Origin: Nitrospirota bacterium
GTDB lineage: Bacteria; Nitrospirota; Thermodesulfovibrionia; Thermodesulfovibrionales; JdFR-85
Direction: 5' to 3'
Assembly: GCA_003232715.1 (NCBI GenBank)
Contig: QIJG01000196.1
Location: forward strand, 1-8,866
Length of the DNA: 8,866 nt
Shown: piece by piece, positions 1-6,959 of the stretch
Layout of the letters: every line of letters starts with the position of its first letter
Position numbering within the stretch: position 1 is the stretch's first letter
The notes under the pieces: generated by a model
Database searches by the model: none
Seen by the model: the letters and a program-made list of their open reading frames with translations, nothing else
What the model was told of the DNA's origin: nothing
Made by a program: the position numbers and the translations under genes

Positions 1-68
1 TTTCCTGCTCTTCTTATTATAACCAATAGATTCGGGGCATTTCTACCTCTTAATGCTTGTTTCTTGTT

Positions 69-362
69 TTATCGCGCTTGTTTAAGGCCTAGTTTCAAAG
101 CAGGTTGTTTCTTATTCCACAACTGCATAAGACTCAATGGCAGCCATGATGTAGGATTATAGCCATAAATGCGAATATCTGTAAAACCTGCTTCTTCCAT
201 CAACTGTCTTAAAGATTTGCGGGTAAAAAGTTGCAGATGGAACGGTATCCATGAAGATTCTGTCGGATAGCCTGAGAGTTCATTAACCTCTTTTATTTCT
301 TCACAATTATTAATGACCTTTGTTTTTAAGCTAAAACTCTCTTTAGTGGTAAAACAACTATT
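69..362 (-). pseudogene. C-terminal remnant of a class I SAM-dependent methyltransferase
   Basis: A minus-strand frame is open from tandem TAA codons (about 363-368) to a TAA at 69-71, but has no good start codon. Its translation contains WIPFHLQLFTRKSLRQLMEE followed by AGF. This resembles the C-terminal part of sugar-cluster class I methyltransferases, where an H-x-x-x-F-(T/S)-x-x-(S/T)-L segment precedes a leucine-rich helix ending in AGF. The Rossmann core with the SAM-binding glycine motif is absent: the frame is closed upstream, and the next gene ends at 457. I therefore read it as the leftover 3' end of a gene cut by a rearrangement. Family assignment rests on a short segment only, and the first 30 or so codons may not belong to the original gene. 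Confidence 0.5.
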
Positions 363-456
363 TTATTATGCGCGCGGCGGAGATATCCAAGCAACTTCGA
401 AATTTAAATACAAAAATTTCCAAATCTATGCCACTTATGTTCAATCTCTAATATCA

Positions 457-1377
457 TCAACCGATAAGCTGTTTCAATGCTTTAGTCTGTTTCTCCTGAA
501 GAATATTTTCATAAACCTCATTTAGCGCTCCTGCTCGTTTAAGCGCCATCCTCAAAAGCTCTATATGCTCCTCTATTTTCTGGATACGCTCTTTTATTGA
601 CGGATACTTCCCTATCCACTGCATATAGGGACTTATAAGTAAATTTAACCAATGTCCAGGCGGAAATCTCTTGTATGTCTTGTAAAAGAGCACGTCTGGT
701 ATCTGAAAACATTTAGCGAACGTTAATGCATAAGATATTTGTGCTATATCTAACCCTGAATAGACCTTTTCCTCATTGACCCCATCAAAAGCGGCCACTG
801 TTGACCTTGCAATATCTATCCTCCAGAGACCATAAATAATATTAGCTTTATGTGTAACTCCTTCAAGTTGAATAAACTTCGAAACGCGAGTAAATGCATT
901 GTCAGAAGCCAAAAAAGACATGTCCGGAAATTTTTTTAATTTGACAATCGGATACATCCTTGAAGTTACCCAAAAGCGGGTAAATACAATTCCTATTTCA
1001 GGTTTATTATCCAAACAATTGACACACTGTCTAAGAAAGTCTCTATCCCAGATATCATCAACAGCCGCCCACATAAAATATGGGCCAAGCGCCCGGCTGA
1101 GAACAAACTTAAAATTAAACATTGCTCCTTTATTCTTTGACTGCCTAATATACTGAACTCTTTTATCCCTTCTTTTGTAATCCTTACAAATTTCAGCCGT
1201 AGCATCAGTTGAGGCATTATCCGAAATGATTAATTCAAAATCCGAAAAGGTTTGGCCCAGTAACGAGTCTATCGCTTTACAAATAAACCGTTCCCCATTA
1301 TAAACCGGCATCCCTATACTAACTTTGGGAATCACCTTTCTTTCAGTGTGTTTTATGAAAGAGAATTCAGTTGCCAT
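457..1377 (-). CDS. Family 2 glycosyltransferase (GT-A fold)
   Basis: This 306-residue protein probably transfers a sugar from a nucleotide-sugar donor to the growing lipid-linked oligosaccharide on the cytoplasmic face of the inner membrane. The GT2 start is clear: VSIGMPVYNGERF at 19-31, followed by the usual SLLGQTFSDFELIISDNAST at 38-57. The metal and nucleotide-binding acidic pair is D107-D108 in AAVDDIW. No membrane segment is evident, and the C-terminus (about 260-306) is charged and helical, possibly coiled-coil. It starts inside the flippase gene (11-bp overlap), so the two are probably co-translated; no strong Shine-Dalgarno is visible. The gene looks more AT-rich than those at the right end of the window. 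Donor and acceptor cannot be read from the sequence. Confidence 0.9.
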   Translation of the reverse strand: MATEFSFIKHTERKVIPKVSIGMPVYNGERFICKAIDSLLGQTFSDFELIISDNASTDATAEICKDYKRRDKRVQYIRQSKNKGAMFNFKFVLSRALGPYFMWAAVDDIWDRDFLRQCVNCLDNKPEIGIVFTRFWVTSRMYPIVKLKKFPDMSFLASDNAFTRVSKFIQLEGVTHKANIIYGLWRIDIARSTVAAFDGVNEEKVYSGLDIAQISYALTFAKCFQIPDVLFYKTYKRFPPGHWLNLLISPYMQWIGKYPSIKERIQKIEEHIELLRMALKRAGALNEVYENILQEKQTKALKQLIG

Positions 1378-2881
1378 AGGCTACTTTTGCTTTAGAAATC
1401 AATGCAAATATCCATGCCCGTGTGCTTGATGTTGCGAAAGCTGTTGCGCAGAATGTTACGGCTGAAATCACGGCTAGCGAAAGCAGCATCATTGGCTGTG
1501 TCATTGGCCCACTGGTCAAAAAACGGCCCAGACCTGCGGTCAGAATTGCCACTATCAGGGGAAGACCCACATCCCGGACATACCAGTGCCACTTTTCATC
1601 TGGCAGCAACCGCCGATGCATAATCTGGATTGTGATCAGCACGTAACCACTGTTTAGAATAACCCAAACGCTGGCTGCACCTACCACGCCAAAACGAGTT
1701 GTCAACATAAAAATAAGCGGCACAAGTAAAATGACTGCTATAACATTGGAATAAAAAGCCAATTTGGTCCAGCCATGCGCAAGTTGCAAAGCATAAGGCA
1801 AGCTATTTAAGCCGTTCAATGCTGTGCCAACAACCAAAAGGCTCAATAGTAAATAGGTTTGCCTTGCTATAGTGGGATTCTGAGTCCATAAGAGTAATAG
1901 TTCACGGGAAAACAATGCCACTACAATTGCAGCCGGTAGGATCAATACTGACATAAGCTGGCAACCACGATGGTAAAGTTGTTTTATCCCCTCCTGATCA
2001 TCTATCACCACGAGTTGGGATAAACGAGGGAAAAGACCGGAGGAGACAGGCCCGATAAAGCGGTAGAGAGTCGCTGCAACCGTACCAGCAAGGGTATAGT
2101 AACCGAACATCTCTAATGTGAGCAGTTTACTTAGAATAATTTTGTCCATCTGCCGCAAAATAGTTCCCATAATGCTGGTCCCCGTCATACCAGCAGCAAA
2201 CCGCCAGATTCGGCGAAGCAATTGTACCTGAATTCTCCCAGGACTACCAGTGGTAGGAAGGCTACGCCAGAGGAATACCATAACCGCTAATGTATGGAAT
2301 ACACTGATGACAAGCTGCCAAATAAAGAAGGCCTGAACCGTGGGGGAAACTAACCAGAGGATCAAAACGGCCCCGATGCCACGTAGGGTAGCCATGAGAG
2401 CATTAATCCCATTTAGTAAAACTTGTCGTTGCAGGCCCATTAGCCCACCAGAGTAAAAGCTGAGAGGCCACTGAAATGTAATGACCAAGCCCATTAGGGT
2501 GATAGCCTCCTGAACAGTGGCCGTGGAGAGTTGACCAGCTTGCACCCAATGGTGTGCAAAGAACGGCGCTAAGGACAACACCGTCAATCCGATCAACACT
2601 GCCATTGCCCAGTAGCCCAGCTCAAGCGTGTGCACCAAATCACGCGTCTCTTGCGCTTTGTCTTTTTGAAGGGAACGTGTAGCCAATTCCCTATTAAGCG
2701 TGGTACTTAATCCCATATCAAGCATGGTAATACTGCCTTGCAGGGTAGCGTAAAAACCGACTAACCCATACGACTCAATACCCATAAACCGGATGTACAA
2801 AGGAATAAAAGCTAACGATATCAGTGCTGCCCAGGCATTACCGCCGAAATTTGCCATGATATTGCGCTTTACGAGGCTCAT
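1367..2881 (-). CDS. Oligosaccharide flippase, Wzx-like (MOP superfamily)
   Basis: This 504-residue polytopic membrane protein is the expected length for Wzx/RfbX-type flippases, which move undecaprenyl-diphosphate-linked repeat units from the cytoplasmic to the periplasmic face. The N-terminus (NFGGNAW, then IPLYIRFMGIESYGLVGFYA at 26-45) is typical of the polysaccharide-biosynthesis branch of the MOP superfamily. So is RQMDKIILSKLL at 243-254. Hydrophobic stretches occur at about 14-31, 40-57, 90-108, 127-147, 164-179, 184-205, 311-328, 343-360, 378-394, 400-420, 437-452 and 464-484, consistent with a 12-14-helix transporter. ATG at 2879-2881 is used; a second ATG eight codons later is possible, and neither has a strong Shine-Dalgarno. 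Its 3' end overlaps the glycosyltransferase start. Presence of a flippase suggests Wzx/Wzy-type rather than ABC-type export, although no polymerase is in this window. Confidence 0.93.
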   Translation of the reverse strand: MSLVKRNIMANFGGNAWAALISLAFIPLYIRFMGIESYGLVGFYATLQGSITMLDMGLSTTLNRELATRSLQKDKAQETRDLVHTLELGYWAMAVLIGLTVLSLAPFFAHHWVQAGQLSTATVQEAITLMGLVITFQWPLSFYSGGLMGLQRQVLLNGINALMATLRGIGAVLILWLVSPTVQAFFIWQLVISVFHTLAVMVFLWRSLPTTGSPGRIQVQLLRRIWRFAAGMTGTSIMGTILRQMDKIILSKLLTLEMFGYYTLAGTVAATLYRFIGPVSSGLFPRLSQLVVIDDQEGIKQLYHRGCQLMSVLILPAAIVVALFSRELLLLWTQNPTIARQTYLLLSLLVVGTALNGLNSLPYALQLAHGWTKLAFYSNVIAVILLVPLIFMLTTRFGVVGAASVWVILNSGYVLITIQIMHRRLLPDEKWHWYVRDVGLPLIVAILTAGLGRFLTSGPMTQPMMLLSLAVISAVTFCATAFATSSTRAWIFALISKAKVAYGN

Positions 2882-2939
2882 TTTATTACTTTAATGATAA
2901 CCTTATGTATCAAGTCCTGGGCATTTTAAAGTTCTTGCC

Positions 2940-3827
2940 TTATGGAGAAACACGATCATACCCAGCCATGGTCATAGCGTCACCAGCCACTTTAAAAAAA
3001 TCCTCAACTAGCTGATTGTTAAAATATTCTCTCCACTTCCCAGGCCCTCCCTTTACGCCTACCTTCTTATTTTTGAACGGTTTGAAATTGCGAAAATCAG
3101 CTTGTTGACGCTCAAACGAAGATTGGCTGATTGCGATCTCAATTTCTTGTGTTGATCTATTTAATCCAACAAACTCGCATATGCTTTGTAGTTCAGCTAC
3201 AGGAGAACCTACCAAATTCTCATAGTGTACTATTAGCATATCTGCGTTAGGCTGATTTTCTAACCAGCTTCTCACATGATGATGCCATCCGTTACTATCA
3301 AGAATGTGACGTTTTACATAGTCCTCAAAAGAGTCTCTCTTATAACATCCAGACCAATGATAGAAAGACACTGCAACATCTCGACCATCTCGAACTATGT
3401 AAATAACTCTCGGATATGCAGGAGTATAAGGTTTATGGCTTTTAATCCAACGTGGACGTGGTGCATAAGAAGGATGTACCAACCCATTTATTTCAGGAAA
3501 AGCACAACCTACCGATAATAGATTCCATTGCGCATCGGGGAATCGTAAATTGGTCATTATGTAACGCAGCCAAGTATTACCAGAGCGAGGATATGAAACC
3601 AAAAAGACATCATTGGGCTCAATATCTTTATCATCCCAGTGAGTCCGGATAATTTCTCGACCTGAAAACCGCTTATATATTTTCTTCGCTGAAATAGGAA
3701 CGTTTTTTTTCAAAAGTTCCAGAATATAATCTATCATATTGAACCCTCTTGCCCTTCCTTTACATGTTCCTTTAAGGGATTGGGACTGTCTGTACAATTG
3801 CAAGGTTACATCTTCATAAGAAAGCAA
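2940..3827 (-). CDS. PAPS-dependent sulfotransferase (Sulfotransfer_1 family)
   Basis: The protein probably transfers sulfate from 3'-phosphoadenosine 5'-phosphosulfate to a hydroxyl of a glycan. The 5'-phosphosulfate loop is SYPRSGNTWL at 78-87. The 3'-phosphate motif is VIYIVRDGRDVAVSFYHW at 141-158, and the family's C-terminal KGGPGKWREYF is at 259-269. H131 in KSHKP sits where the catalytic histidine is expected. Numbering uses a TTG start (3825-3827), preferred because TAAGGAG lies six bases upstream. The alternative ATG at 3735-3737 gives 265 residues, puts the phosphosulfate loop at about 48 (more usual for the family) and has only a weak AGAGGG site. The gene follows the CmcI-like gene by 24 bases, so it is probably in the same operon. 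The substrate is inferred from context to be the cluster's polysaccharide; a small-molecule or lipid acceptor cannot be excluded. Confidence 0.88.
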   Translation of the reverse strand: MLSYEDVTLQLYRQSQSLKGTCKGRARGFNMIDYILELLKKNVPISAKKIYKRFSGREIIRTHWDDKDIEPNDVFLVSYPRSGNTWLRYIMTNLRFPDAQWNLLSVGCAFPEINGLVHPSYAPRPRWIKSHKPYTPAYPRVIYIVRDGRDVAVSFYHWSGCYKRDSFEDYVKRHILDSNGWHHHVRSWLENQPNADMLIVHYENLVGSPVAELQSICEFVGLNRSTQEIEIAISQSSFERQQADFRNFKPFKNKKVGVKGGPGKWREYFNNQLVEDFFKVAGDAMTMAGYDRVSP

Positions 3828-3833
3828 TTGCTT

Positions 3834-3840
3834 CTCCTTA
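3834..3840 (-). promoter_or_regulatory. Strong Shine-Dalgarno before a TTG start
   Basis: On the minus strand TAAGGAG is followed by six bases and then TTG (3825-3827). This is the best ribosome-binding site near the sulfotransferase N-terminus and argues for the longer, TTG-initiated protein over the ATG at 3735-3737. Confidence 0.6.
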
Positions 3841-3851
3841 GAAGCTACAAG

Positions 3852-4604
3852 CTATTTCACACACCTCAAATATCCATCCGGCGCAACGGTAATAAGTAAT
3901 TTATTTTCAATCTCCTTATCGATTTCAAACCTGTCTGTTGTTTTCAGGAACTCCCACACTGCTGTTTTTGGATTATTACCCTTACCCCAGGGTCTATCGG
4001 AAAAGAAATCTTCGGGAATGTCTTCAATTATGGTATCAAAAACAACAAGGTAGCTTCCTTTTGTTACCAAAGGAGAGTAGAGTTTCAGTTCTTCGAGCAC
4101 ATGTTCGTGGGTGTGCATGGAATCAAGGAGGACCATGATCTGTTTTTTGCCCTTTGCAAAATCATAAACTTGTTCGGCAGTTCCTTCGTCGATTGACGAG
4201 CCCTCAATCATGGAGATCCTCCGAAACATGGGGTGTGCCTCAATGGCCTTGCGATTGTGCGGACGGATTTCAATGTCTATGCCCAGCACTTGCGCATTCT
4301 CGGGGCCGCCACAGATCGAGTTCAGCTCCAGCATGGATGCATGGAAAATCAACGATCCTCCATGGGCAATGCCTGTTTCAATAATCAAATCCGGCTTGAC
4401 TTCATAGAGAATCTCCTGCATGGCAATGATGTCCTGTGGGTATTGAATAATCGGGCGACCAAGCCAGGAAAAGTTGTATGAATACTTCGGTCGCGTACTG
4501 GCTTGCATAAATGCATCAGCTGCCTTTTGTAGGTCGCTGCCAGCGTATGAACACACTCGTTGCCGGCATCCTTCAATAAAGAGTTGTATCGGATCGTTCG
4601 CCAT
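3852..4604 (-). CDS. CmcI / cephalosporin hydroxylase family (probable sugar O-methyltransferase)
   Basis: At 250 residues this matches the CmcI family (PF04989). Despite the name 'cephalosporin hydroxylase', its members have a SAM-methyltransferase Rossmann fold, and relatives in glycan clusters O-methylate sugars such as rhamnose. Visible motifs are the SAM loop IETGIAHGGSLIFHAS at 75-90, GIDIEIR at 108-114 (ribose-binding acidic residue), and LLDSMHTHEHVLEEL at 159-173. The last carries D161 and three histidines. VVFDTIIED at 187-195 probably contributes the second metal-binding acidic group. N-terminal YSYNFSWLGRPIIQYPQD at 41-58 is also characteristic. GGAGGT lies ten bases before the ATG. 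The gene follows methyltransferase 2 by 66 bases and precedes the sulfotransferase by 24. Its likely role is O-methylation of a sugar hydroxyl; the position is unknown. Confidence 0.88.
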   Translation of the reverse strand: MANDPIQLFIEGCRQRVCSYAGSDLQKAADAFMQASTRPKYSYNFSWLGRPIIQYPQDIIAMQEILYEVKPDLIIETGIAHGGSLIFHASMLELNSICGGPENAQVLGIDIEIRPHNRKAIEAHPMFRRISMIEGSSIDEGTAEQVYDFAKGKKQIMVLLDSMHTHEHVLEELKLYSPLVTKGSYLVVFDTIIEDIPEDFFSDRPWGKGNNPKTAVWEFLKTTDRFEIDKEIENKLLITVAPDGYLRCVK

Positions 4605-4614
4605 TTTTAATTCT

Positions 4615-4620
4615 ACCTCC
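4615..4620 (-). promoter_or_regulatory. Ribosome-binding site of the CmcI-like gene
   Basis: GGAGGT on the minus strand, ten bases before the ATG at 4602-4604. It supports this start. The 66-base gap upstream (4605-4670) shows no obvious promoter or hairpin. Confidence 0.6.
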
Positions 4621-4670
4621 GAAATTGATTATAGGAACTTGCCTTTATGTGTCCCCATTCGCCATTGTGC

Positions 4671-5747
4671 TCAAGCGCTTTTTTGATCCACTGTGTGATA
4701 TATGAACATAGAGCCCGCCTGTAGACGGATTTCTTCGAGATAATTTGAGTTCATGACAAAAATCGAATCGCCTGCACTCAAGCGAGGCAATCCGTTCTCC
4801 GGCGCCAGCACTGGAAGGCCAGTGGCTGGCATGAACTTGCCCTGTTTCGCTGGGCTGATGTCGATAGCAAACTCCGGAATCACCGCACCTCGACGAAAAA
4901 AATGCAACACAAAAATGACACCCTTAGAAGCCGCTCCCCAAACAATATGTCTCTTGCTCTTTGCATGTTGAATCTCGTCAATCGCAAGGTCGATACTTGA
5001 AAAGAAATCGTCAGGAAATGATAAATCTCCTGCCTTTCCCTCAGAATTCAAGCCTATTGAAGACAAGTCAGCCACCACATAAAGGTATTGGCCGCCGAAA
5101 CACCATCCTGATTCGATAATCCTCCCGAACATCCTGGAGAAATCCGACAACCGAAAATAGTTGACGTGCTCATAAAAAATATCAAACCAGGCTCTGTGGT
5201 CACATATCCAGTCAAGGCAAGGAACTTCAATATAGATCAAACCCTTCCCATCGTTAGCTGCGGCAATGGATTCGAGAAAACACAATGGATTGGGAACATG
5301 CTCCAGAACATGGCGAAGAATGATGGCTTCGCCAGTCATCCCGAGAGACGGAGAAAACGACTCCTTAATGACATACGCTTCTTCACCTTCATAGGCTGGA
5401 TCCACTCCCACGGCCTTAAATCCCATCGACCGTAAGATTTCGAGAAAGGTCCCCTTACCACAACCCACTTCGAGTATGGATTTTTTGCCGAAATGCCGCT
5501 GAACAATGCGAGCTACTTCGTATAAATGTTGTTGGAAAATGCGGGAACAGCCTTGTTCGTTTTGGTAATTCTGGTCGTAGATCACGAGATCTGGACTGAA
5601 GGCCGAATTATGGACGATGCCTGTTCCTTTATCTTGTACAAGCAAAACATTGCCTTTTGGGCAGTCCAAAGCTTCTTGAGCCGTACTATACACACGGTTC
5701 TGTTGGACAGGGAGATCGTCCACCTGCAAAAGGATGTTGTCACTCAT
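4671..5747 (-). CDS. Diverged sugar C-methyltransferase-like protein without the zinc motif
   Basis: A 358-residue class I SAM methyltransferase. Motif I is ILEVGCGKGTFLEIL at 91-105, with the acidic ribose binder at D116 in GVDP. After strand 4, ILRHVLEHVPNPLCFLESI at 143-161 and YIEVPCLDW at 172-180 fit the Methyltransf_23/11 core. The C-terminus carries the extra domain of TylCIII/NovU-type C-methyltransferases: WGAASKGV at 270-277 and DISPAKQGKFMPATGLPVL at 296-314. It lacks the paired CxxC ligands of that class (only C29 in this region), and the catalytic YHEH motif reads FYEH at 191-194, keeping Glu and His. It starts by an ATGA overlap with the epimerase gene. It may methylate another carbon or hydroxyl of the same nucleotide sugar, or have become a partner or scaffold. 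Methyltransferase fold is certain, substrate is not. Confidence 0.85.
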   Translation of the reverse strand: MSDNILLQVDDLPVQQNRVYSTAQEALDCPKGNVLLVQDKGTGIVHNSAFSPDLVIYDQNYQNEQGCSRIFQQHLYEVARIVQRHFGKKSILEVGCGKGTFLEILRSMGFKAVGVDPAYEGEEAYVIKESFSPSLGMTGEAIILRHVLEHVPNPLCFLESIAAANDGKGLIYIEVPCLDWICDHRAWFDIFYEHVNYFRLSDFSRMFGRIIESGWCFGGQYLYVVADLSSIGLNSEGKAGDLSFPDDFFSSIDLAIDEIQHAKSKRHIVWGAASKGVIFVLHFFRRGAVIPEFAIDISPAKQGKFMPATGLPVLAPENGLPRLSAGDSIFVMNSNYLEEIRLQAGSMFIYHTVDQKSA

Positions 5748-6592
5748 GCCCTTTCCAAGAGAGGTTTGAGTCTTGAGGCATCGCCCCAGAAGGCCATCGG
5801 TTCGTAATCAGGGTAAGGATAATAACCCAAATTTAGCCGGATGCTTGATTTTCTTTCCCTAGCCCGATCTTCAACCAGTTTGCGAACGGAAATGGGCTCT
5901 CCACTGCAACAGTTAATGAGTCCCTTAATGTCTGGTGTTTCTACAAGAACAGCCAATCGTCGGGCAACTTCTTCAACGGGTAGATAATCACGCAACTGCT
6001 CGCCACCGGACATATTGAAGCTCTCACGGCCTTGATCTATGGCATGATCTAATTGCGCCAACAGGCTATCTGGATTTTGCCCCTCTCCGTACATATAGAA
6101 CAACCTGACCCACTGTAGGGTATACGGATGATGCTTTTGCAGTTCCTGAAGGAACTTACGCAGAGTATCTTTTGCTAACCCGTATGGGTTTTCCGGCAGT
6201 GCAGGTAAATCCTCGGATAACGGTCCACTTTGCAACCCGTATTCAAAACAGGTTCCCGTAACCAGAACACGTTGGACCCCGGCCTCAACCATCTTCTTGA
6301 TAAAACGGTAAGCTGCCGGCAGGTTCTGCTCAAAGTGAAAAAGGTCTTTGTAGTTGGGCAACCCCGGCCAGGCAAGGTGGACAAGAACATCCGCAACTCC
6401 CAACGAAGTCTTTGAATCAAATGATGGATCATGTACATCCATCGAAACAAACTCGACCTGATCGAACCAGGGCATCGATTTCCCTCGTTCAATATTTCTG
6501 GCCACTGCCAATACGCTATGTCCACGTGCCATTAATTCAGGAACAAGGTGTCGACCGACAAATCCTGTTGCTCCGGTAACCACGATTTTCAT
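5744..6592 (-). CDS. NAD(P)-dependent sugar epimerase / 4-ketoreductase (extended SDR)
   Basis: A 282-residue extended short-chain dehydrogenase. The Rossmann dinucleotide loop is VTGATGFVGRHL at 5-16. The catalytic pair is Y137-x-x-x-K141 in NPYGLAKD, with the hydroxyl residue supplied by the VTGTCFEYG strand at 111-119. RDYLPVEEVARRL at 201-213 is the usual substrate-domain motif. Length and motifs resemble RfbJ-type CDP-sugar synthases and the 4-ketoreductases that act after C-methylation in deoxysugar pathways. Position downstream of a CDP-glucose dehydratase and a C-methyltransferase suggests it reduces the C4 ketone of the branched intermediate. I chose the ATG at 6590-6592, which begins directly at the first Rossmann strand and has a weak GAGAG site. 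The frame extends 15 codons further but without family support. Its stop overlaps the next start as ATGA. Confidence 0.88.
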   Translation of the reverse strand: MKIVVTGATGFVGRHLVPELMARGHSVLAVARNIERGKSMPWFDQVEFVSMDVHDPSFDSKTSLGVADVLVHLAWPGLPNYKDLFHFEQNLPAAYRFIKKMVEAGVQRVLVTGTCFEYGLQSGPLSEDLPALPENPYGLAKDTLRKFLQELQKHHPYTLQWVRLFYMYGEGQNPDSLLAQLDHAIDQGRESFNMSGGEQLRDYLPVEEVARRLAVLVETPDIKGLINCCSGEPISVRKLVEDRARERKSSIRLNLGYYPYPDYEPMAFWGDASRLKPLLERA

Positions 6593-6621
6593 TACATATC
6601 TCTCAAAAGCATCGTAATAGA

Positions 6622-6654
6622 TTAGCCGCAGAATCACGCAGAAAACGCAGATGG
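6622..6654. repeat. Left terminal inverted repeat (three CGCAGA motifs)
   Basis: On the plus strand CGCAGA occurs at 6627-6632, 6637-6642 and 6646-6651, that is with spacings of 10 and 9 bases. The first 11 bases, TTAGCCGCAGA, are a perfect inverted match of 6949-6959. It lies just downstream of the GxxExxY stop codon and 29 bases before the epimerase start. Confidence 0.75.
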
Positions 6655-6659
6655 TTTAT

Positions 6660-6926
6660 TCATTCATGAACTTTACTTAAATTTTCTATTGCTTTCAATT
6701 CGAGGATAACTGTATCCTGAACGAGAATATCAGCAAAGTATTCACCAACAGCCTCTTCCTTATAAAAAACCTTAATAGGAACTTGACTTTCAGCCTTTAA
6801 TCCTCGTTCCCGCAATTCAATCATTAGCGCATTCTCATACACTCTTTCCAGAAACCCGGCTCCCAATATACGACTCACCTCAAATACTGCACCATTAACC
6901 TGATACGTAAGATCATTAATATTCAT
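6660..6926 (-). CDS. GxxExxY family protein, C-terminally shortened
   Basis: The 88-residue product matches the GxxExxY family (PDDEXK_3-like, PD-(D/E)XK nuclease superfamily), whose cellular role is unknown. The name-giving motif is G24-x-x-E27-x-x-Y30 in GFLERVYENAL. The candidate nuclease residues are D66 in FADILV and E76-L-K78 in VILELKAIENL. Family members as I know them are usually about 120-130 residues and continue after SKVHE with a glutamine-containing helix and a final strand. This one stops directly after SKVHE, so roughly 35-40 residues appear lost and activity is doubtful. I chose the ATG at 6924-6926. The frame extends upstream through the repeat into the neighbouring gene, but the family begins at MNINDLTYQV. 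No normal Shine-Dalgarno is present because the repeat occupies that position. It has no obvious role in sugar synthesis. Confidence 0.75.
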   Translation of the reverse strand: MNINDLTYQVNGAVFEVSRILGAGFLERVYENALMIELRERGLKAESQVPIKVFYKEEAVGEYFADILVQDTVILELKAIENLSKVHE

Positions 6927-6959
6927 GGTCTGCGTCCATCTGCGTCTCTCTGCGGCTAA
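6927..6959. repeat. Right terminal inverted repeat (three TCTGCG motifs)
   Basis: On the plus strand TCTGCG occurs at 6929-6934, 6939-6944 and 6949-6954, an exact 10-base period. The last 11 bases are the inverted copy of 6622-6632. The repeat directly abuts the GxxExxY start codon and contains the TAG stop (6956-6958, minus strand) of the upstream methyltransferase gene. Confidence 0.78.

Larger units (their letters stand above)
6622..6959 (-). mobile_element. Small inverted-repeat element carrying a GxxExxY gene
   Basis: The 338 bases between two methylation/reduction genes are bounded by imperfect inverted repeats. The outermost 11 bp (TTAGCCGCAGA at 6622-6632 and its complement at 6949-6959) match exactly. 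Inside lies nothing but a short GxxExxY-family gene in the same orientation as the operon. No target-site duplication is visible outside the repeat ends, and no transposase is encoded. The structure resembles a non-autonomous insertion, MITE-like but with a gene, or a lineage-specific 'gene plus repeats' cassette. Mobility is inferred from the boundaries and from the disruption of an otherwise compact operon. Confidence 0.55.

Noticed and set aside
1..68. Start of a next minus-strand gene, ATG near 20 with an AGAGG site
   Set aside because: The frame stops after seven codons (TAATAA); any downstream gene cannot be judged within the window.
399..420. Rho-independent terminator after the glycosyltransferase gene
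   Set aside because: The stem is only seven AT-rich pairs with no GC core and no following T-run on the minus strand.
313..525. Plus-strand 70-residue gene at the left end
   Set aside because: It runs antisense over the glycosyltransferase 3' end, has no recognisable domain or convincing ribosome-binding site, and is the only such plus-strand candidate.
5744..6637. Longer SDR protein starting at 6637
   Set aside because: The extra 15 residues come partly from the element's repeat; SDR proteins begin directly at the first Rossmann strand, matching the ATG at 6592.
6622..6959. CRISPR-like or tandem repeat array
   Set aside because: The repeated units are 6 bp with 9-10-bp period and sit only at two ends in inverted orientation, with a gene between them and no spacers.
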